Source: Erigeron canadensis
Taxonomy: Eukaryota > Streptophyta > Magnoliopsida > Asterales > Asteraceae
Direction: 5' to 3'
Length of the DNA: 64,000 nucleotides
Assembly (NCBI RefSeq): GCF_010389155.1
Contig: NC_057769.1
Span: 31,682,735 to 31,746,734, forward strand
Both the position numbers and the translations under genes were made by a program. The notes below the pieces were generated by a model. It made no database searches. It had not been told where the DNA came from and saw only the letters and a list, made by a program, of their open reading frames with translations. This document shows positions 58,701 through 64,000 of this stretch, one piece after another. The first letter of the stretch is position 1. Each line of letters starts with the position of its first letter.

Positions 58701-58965
58701 TTACTGATCCCGTAAATTATTCAACGTGGGTACGAATCTGCCACGGGTATCGAAATCGGAACGATGCCCAAACCGGATAGAGATTTAAGAAATTTTATCT
58801 CATCCGGTCGTCCCCAATTTGATCCTTCCCGTACGGCCGTAGCTCGTGACGATGCTGAGTTGGGCTTATGTCCAGCCCACTTACAACTGATAGCCAGTAA
58901 GCCAGTTATATGTTATTCAACATCAATATGCGACACCCGGCCCAAAATGCAAGTGAGGGCTATTT
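58700..58965. other. GC-richer segment of unknown nature
   Basis: The stretch has more GC than its flanks and an open frame from 58764 on the plus strand starting MPKPDRDLRNFISSGRPQFD, but the frame has no domain that I recognise and ends in AT-rich noise. It could be the edge of a repeat or an old gene fragment. I give no function. Confidence 0.3.
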
Positions 58966-59581
58966 GGCTATATCGATTTTCACAAAAAAAGAAAAAAAAG
59001 AATAAACTAACCGAAAACAAAGCTTCATTTCATTAATCCACAATTAATAGATTGATGTGTTACAACTTACCACTCGGCACTCGTATATAATAAAGTTATA
59101 TAAACTGTACTATCGTGTCAAAAATATATATGTAGAGAAATAAATACATATTAGTTGTAATAATCTCATATAAATTGAAAATAAGTTTGGAATGATATAT
59201 AAAATATAAAAAAAACTTCCATCTTTTTTATTTGACTTTCTTATTTGTTTTATTCAACAGAAAAAGGATAAATTGGTTGACATTATATTCGATACTTTTT
59301 TGCTTTTGTGGAAGCGGAGCTAGTTAGCAATGACAACAACTCCCTCTATACATATTTTTAACATACAAAGTACAAGCACTTACCTTATTTTATGTAATTA
59401 CTCTAATGTCAACCAAAACTAACCCACCAAATGTATTATTCAAATATATACATTTACATTTCCTCGTATGTCCATGTATATATAAACCAAATAGGCTCAT
59501 CACATTTCCATACAAGCCTTTAGCACATTTACTCAATACAAGCATTGCTCATCAACTAATCACTTGTTGAAAAATCTTTCT
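58966..59581. other. Upstream region of the CASP-family gene
   Basis: A TATA-like TATATATAAACC at about 59476-59487 is 95-105 bp before the start codon and suits a short leader. Nothing else is seen. Confidence 0.45.
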
Positions 59582-60607
59582 ATGGATTCGAGTCGTTCCG
59601 GAAAAGAAAGCGGTGATATCGCAATCCCGGTAAGGGAGGTTAAGTCATCCAAGTCAGGAAAGGGTGCACCTCCTGTTGTGGTGCCAGCCACTACAAGACT
59701 TGGTAAAGTTTCACCCGCGGCTGCAGGATGGAAAAGAGGGGTTGGCATTCTTGATCTTATTCTAAGGGCATGTGCCATTGCCGCTACTCTGGCTGCAGCC
59801 GCGGTTATGGGGACCACCAGCCAAAACCTACAGTTTTTCACTCAGCTTTTCCAATTCCAAGCAAGCTACGACGATTTCCCTACGTTCACGTAAGTCCTGC
59901 AACTAAAAAGATTTTTTGGAGACAGTGTTTGGTTATTTATTGAAGCAAGATATATATGTGATGATATCTAAAAAGAATAATGATCTTGTGAATGCTTTTA
60001 TGTAGGTTTTTCTTGATAGGAAACGCCATAACATGTGCGTATCTCGTGCTTTCCTTACCTTTCTCGCTAGTTTGCATTGTTCGTCCTCATATTGTTGGAG
60101 CTAGGATGTTGCTCCTTATCTTCGATACGGTATGTATGACTTTTGATTATATAGGTTGATTTTAAGTAGCCTATTTTTGTGCAAATGATTTGAATCAAAC
60201 AGTTCAAAAATCACAGGTCGAAAAGTATATTTTGTACTCTAAACTCGTTTAAAATCAAGTATATTTAATTTTCGCTTGCAAAGCTTGTTTTTGCTCTGTT
60301 ACCTAATTAGCCCAACCTATCTATTATTTATATTACTACAATTTATATACACTTTTTAACAATTATATATTAATGTGTTATTGGTGTTCAGCTAGCGTTG
60401 TCTTTGACCGTGGCAGCTGCATCTGCGGCTGCTGCCATTGTCTACTTGGCACACAATGGGAACCCCAATACAAACTGGCCAGCACTTTGCCAGCAGTTCA
60501 ACGAATTCTGCCCACGAGTTAGCGGGGCGGTGGTGGGGTCCTTCCTGGCGGTGGCCATTCTGGTGGTTTTGGTCGTTCTTTCTGCTGCTGCTCTCCGGAG
60601 AAACTAA
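59582..60607 (+). CDS. CASP / CASP-like membrane protein, three exons
   Basis: Exons 59582-59889, 60006-60129 and 60392-60607 join in frame to 215 residues (donors CAC/GTAAGT and ACG/GTATGT; acceptors TGTAG and TTCAG). There are four membrane segments, with residues about 52-78, 103-128, 135-162 and 187-211. The family Arg of segment 1 is Arg62 (LILRAC) and the family Asp of segment 3 is Asp143 (LIFDT). The first outer loop [18 protein letters not shown] is very close to that of true CASPs. The second loop has [17 protein letters not shown] with two Cys. True CASPs make a plasma-membrane scaffold in the root endodermis for the Casparian strip; loop similarity suggests that group, but expression is unknown. 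No break is seen. Confidence 0.93.
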
Positions 60608-61320
60608 CTTCAAATTGTGTGATTATATTCACCACTGATCTTTTTTACTCTGTTGTAAATTTCTTGCTATTGTGTTTGAGTTGTTAGTTCCTTTGGGTGT
60701 GGAAATTTTAGGATGGGTAATTATGTTATTTCACATGGTTACATTGTAATTTAATTAGTGATTTTAATGAAATTCATAACAGTTAATTTCTATCAATTAA
60801 TGTTTACATTGAAACTAACTAGGGTCGTATCGATCATATCGCGTGTTTGGGTTTACGGGTTATGATCGAGATATCTTAACTTGAACTCCATGAAGACAAA
60901 TATTACTTGATGAGGATACGCATCCAATATATGAGTCTACTCAGCGTCGAGTCACAAGTTGCGACTCAATTGTGGTGAATTGAGTCTACGACTTGTTATA
61001 AGATAAAAGAGCTCCAATTCTTGGACTACCTTAACCAAGCGACAACAATCAAAGACTTGAGAAGATAATCTCTTTTTAGCAGAATAAGTTTGTCACTTGT
61101 GTAACAAGATAGCCTTGATTCTTAAACAATATAGTATTGAAATTTATGTTCTGTTACGTGTCCTAATCAAGTCCAGATAGACATTTATGTTTCAAAACAT
61201 ATTTTCTAATAGCTTGGAGCCTTGGACTGATAATAGATGGATTGCAGGTACTGTATGCCCGCACTTAAATATATGAATTTGAGTAATATTCATTGTTACT
61301 AGATTGTATGCACTTAAATA
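60608..61320. other. 3' flank of the CASP-family gene
   Basis: The 3' untranslated region is likely within the first 180 bp (AATGAAATTCATAAC near 60766). No other gene is seen. Confidence 0.45.
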
Positions 61321-61935
61321 TATAAAGGAATAGAATCTGTTAAAGGAATTAGAAGAATTCTGATGGAATGAAATTGACGAAATGTTCTTCATTTTTAAAG
61401 ATTCAAGTGACGGAAGGAACGAGATTTCTTCTCCCATCCCATGGAATGAACATTCCATCGAATGAGAGAATGTTTTAAAGATACAAGTGATACACCTTCC
61501 GTCAATGTCATTTCAACTCAACATCTTTGGCATAGAAAATGGTTCAAGACATGTGGTCTAGTTTAGCTTAATTCCTTTTGTTATTATTAGTTTGGATAGT
61601 TTTGTTATATGTACATAATAAGAGGGTGTAATTTGTAAATAGTGGATATAGTTAGTTGAGTCGGTTAGCAGCTTTATATATTTACTTTGTATATTCATTT
61701 TAATTAACTAATGAATAATATCCAAAATTCCCAAAATCAATTCTCTCTCAATTTCTCAAATGTCTAAACCACCGTTGTTATGTTTACATTCCATCGGAAA
61801 GATATTCCTTCATAATTGAACAATCAAACGTACTAAGAAATGGAATTTAATTTCAATTTTCCAATTCCAATTCCAATTTCAATTCCAATTTCAGTTCCAA
61901 TTACATCAGAATCTGCGAATCAAATGTGAACTAAG
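61321..61935. repeat. GGAATT-rich Tourist-like remnants
   Basis: GGAATAGAATCTGTTAAAGG at 61327, GGAATGAACATTCCATCG near 61442, and a (TTCCAATTCCAATT)n block at 61855-61910 with CATCAGAATCTGCGAATCAA at its end. These recall the interior and end (ACAGAATCTGATGGAATT) of the MITE at 27.27 kb. It may be one element split by the 61.47-61.78 kb stretch. Confidence 0.45.
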
Positions 61936-62028
61936 TGTTTAATGAAATGCTTCAATGACATGTTTATGGTAAAATTCACCGAGAGTTGTAAACTATTAGC
62001 CACTGGTACATAGTGATATTATTTATAG

Positions 62029-62062
62029 ACTAGAAAATTTTGGACCCCGCGTTGCAGGGTCT
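62029..62062 (-). mobile_element. Helitron-like 3' end, CTAGT
   Basis: On the minus strand: ACCCTGCAACGCGGGGTCCA, then AAATTTT and CTAGT (62033-62029). Stem CCCTGC...GCGGGG with a short loop. The element would run to higher coordinates and may contain the 62.2-63.1 kb tandem repeat. Confidence 0.5.
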
Positions 62063-62179
62063 CAATTCCTTTGTTGAAACGGTTCGTTATTTTAGTATAT
62101 ATGCCGTGAATTTTCGACAGCTTAATTAGAAATAATTTTGTCATTAATATATTTGTTTAAAAGTATGCAAGAAATCAAA

Positions 62180-63110
62180 ACGTAACCCGTAGTAGAAACC
62201 TGAACGGGATGTGATATGACAAAAATATTAATATATTAATTCAGATATCAAGTGGATGCGATATAGCAAAATGCAAGTCGTGGTATGGGGTGTATCACAA
62301 TAAGGTTGAACGACAAATAAAAAGTGTGAAAAAATCAAAAGAAGTAACCCGTAATAAAAAAACCGAAAAGGAAAAACAAAACTAAAAAAGAAAAAGACAT
62401 GACAAAATCCGAACAGGATGCAATGTGGCAAAATCCAAACTATAATAAACGTGCGATGTGTCACTTTATAACCGATGACACGTGTCAAGTTTTAATAAGC
62501 ATGGTTACTATTGATAACCATGCAAAAAAAAAAAAAAAACTCAAAATGGGATCCGTAATGTCAGAATTTAAATAGTGATGTGAGGTATATGATGAACCAA
62601 TAAAAGAGATTATATAAGCAAAAAAAAAGGTATCAAAAAACCAAGAAAAACCAAAAGATAAATAACCTTAACGAAAATAGAAATAACAAAGAAAAAATAA
62701 AATATTGTGTAAAAGTTTCCAATATATTAATTTAGAACACAAAAGCCAAAAAACTATGATGAACACCAAGAAAAAACCCCAAACGGAATCCAAAATGACA
62801 AAATCTAAATAGTGATGGGGGTATACGATGAATCAATAGAAAGAGAACACAAAAGCAAAATAACTATGTAATAAACCAACAAAAACCGAAAGAAAAATAA
62901 CCTTAACGGGATCCGATATAGCAAAATCGGAAAAAAAGCGGGATATAGGTGGACCAATAGAAAGAAAACACAAAAGCAAAAAATACTATGTAGGAAACCA
63001 AGAAAAACCGAACAAAAAATAACTTTAACGGAATCCGATATAACAAAATATGAGAAAAAATACGAGATACAAGTGGACCAATAGAACAGCGCCACGTGAC
63101 ACGTGACACC
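62180..63110. repeat. Tandem repeat with about 120-bp unit
   Basis: The text GGTGGACCAATAGAAAGAAAAC, AACACAAAAGCAAAA, CCAAGAAAAACCGAAC and TTAACGG(G/A)ATCCGATAT recurs with a step of about 120 bp, clearest at 62760-63090 in three copies and diverged from about 62180. The minus-strand frames over it (62228-62488, 62805-63116) show the same repeat and are not genes. Confidence 0.75.
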
Positions 63111-63114
63111 GTTC

Positions 63115-64000
63115 ATTGGCCTCGCCTTTAATGAGATTACAATACAATATCCCGCAACACTAGAAGTAGTTTTGACTTTTGATAGTCAAACCTGTGCGCT
63201 TCAAAATTCAAATTGATGCAAATTTATTATTTTTGCAGCTGGATGACTTTGTAATCTGTTGATTTAGGACGAAATGAAAGATTATTCAGAATGAAACAGA
63301 GAATACGTTTGTGATGCTAACAAAAAAATCATACTTATATTAAATCAAAACCAACATGAAATCCATTCAAGATTCATTATATCTCTTATTTAAAATGGTA
63401 TAAAATTTTCTCCACTTTTATATGTTAGCTTACATATTAATGTTAAGTTACAATTATCTCTCAAATCAAGAGTCCTAATTGTTATCAAAAAATATTAAAA
63501 CAATCTTAATTGTTATCTATATATATATATATATATACTAGGTACTTTACCCGCACGATTTGCGGATTATTATAATTATTATTCATAAAGGTTGAAAAAA
63601 AATCTTTAGACTAATATGATAATGTTCTATGTTTTTTCGTGTCACCATTTTATGCATAACCATTTGGTAAGATTCAAAATAAATTTTGATCATGCAAGCA
63701 GTCATATATATATTTCGATTGCTTATATTGTATAACCAATTAAAATCAAAAGTATAGTTATATTAGTGATTTGAGTTATGAAGTCTTTGTTGATTTATGT
63801 TTTAATTTCTTTGAACATGAGTTGTAAACATTATTAGTTTAACTTAATTTTTGTATGAAGAGATCGAAGAGCTGTAAGTTATAAAAGAAATACTTTCATT
63901 ACTTGATGTTTTTTCTTCTTTCTCTATTACTCACAATTAACATGAAAGGACATAAGTTTCTATTTGACAGAATAAACTAACTTAGCAAACAATGAGCAAG
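63115..64000. other. Intergenic to the window end, with a Helitron-like 3' end
   Basis: On the minus strand a Helitron-type end lies at 63537-63568: CCGCAAATCGTGCGGG, then TAAAGTAC and CTAGT (63541-63537), beside a (TA)n run. The rest is AT-rich, with no gene seen. Confidence 0.45.

Overview
This is a plant nuclear window, AT-rich and packed with transposons. Every confident gene has a plant-family product, introns have GT/AG borders, and tRNA-derived SINEs, hAT, CACTA, Tourist-like and Helitron-like elements and solo LTRs fill the rest. A eudicot is clear from the gene set; I lean to the daisy family (Asteraceae) from the look of the LTRs and MITEs, but that is only an inference.

Layout. 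0.8-5.8 kb holds an hAT-like element, a 44-bp tandem repeat, a MITE, a SINE and two foldback MITEs. 5.98-9.89 kb (+) is a complete nine-exon N-carbamoylputrescine amidase gene (polyamine synthesis) with elements in introns 1, 6 and probably 8. 12.1-12.7 kb (-) is a FANTASTIC FOUR-like gene. 15.8-17.3 kb (-) is a two-exon LEA group 2 gene. 18.05-20.0 and 20.4-22.5 kb are two solo LTRs with perfect 5-bp target duplications; the second interrupts an hAT-like MITE. 23.2-29.7 kb (-) holds three small secreted glycine-rich genes, two of them clear paralogues with a shared leader-intron structure. 31.4-32.5 kb is a decayed UGT73-type glycosyltransferase copy; the intact gene is at 38.3-39.8 kb (+). 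35.2-36.4 kb is a TIR element filled by a minisatellite. 40.8-44.0 kb (-) is a decayed Mutator-like transposase gene with FAR1-type, MULE, SWIM and OTU protease parts and two nonsense codons. 46.9-49.1 kb is a tRNA-derived SINE split by a third solo LTR. 52.4-53.9 kb (+) is a Pollen Ole e 1-type secreted protein. 59.6-60.6 kb (+) is a CASP-family membrane protein.

The host genes do not form one pathway; they look like ordinary scattered plant genes. The two UGT copies share upstream and downstream flanks and so derive from one duplication, and the glycine-rich genes form a local family.

The most unusual signal concerns two related solo LTRs at 18.1-20.0 kb (-) and 47.2-49.0 kb (+). They are colinear at the 5' side and both end in GTTACA, yet at the same place near the 3' end each has an array of short palindromes in pairs. 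The palindrome is CACTGCGCCGCAGTG in one (six copies, start spacing 29/46/30/45/30) and ATGTGGCACAT in the other (eight copies, about 21/40 alternating). The layout is kept while the palindrome is replaced. I do not recall a description of this. A CACTA MITE (25.5 kb) and a TIR element (35.2 kb) in the same window also carry repeated short palindromes.
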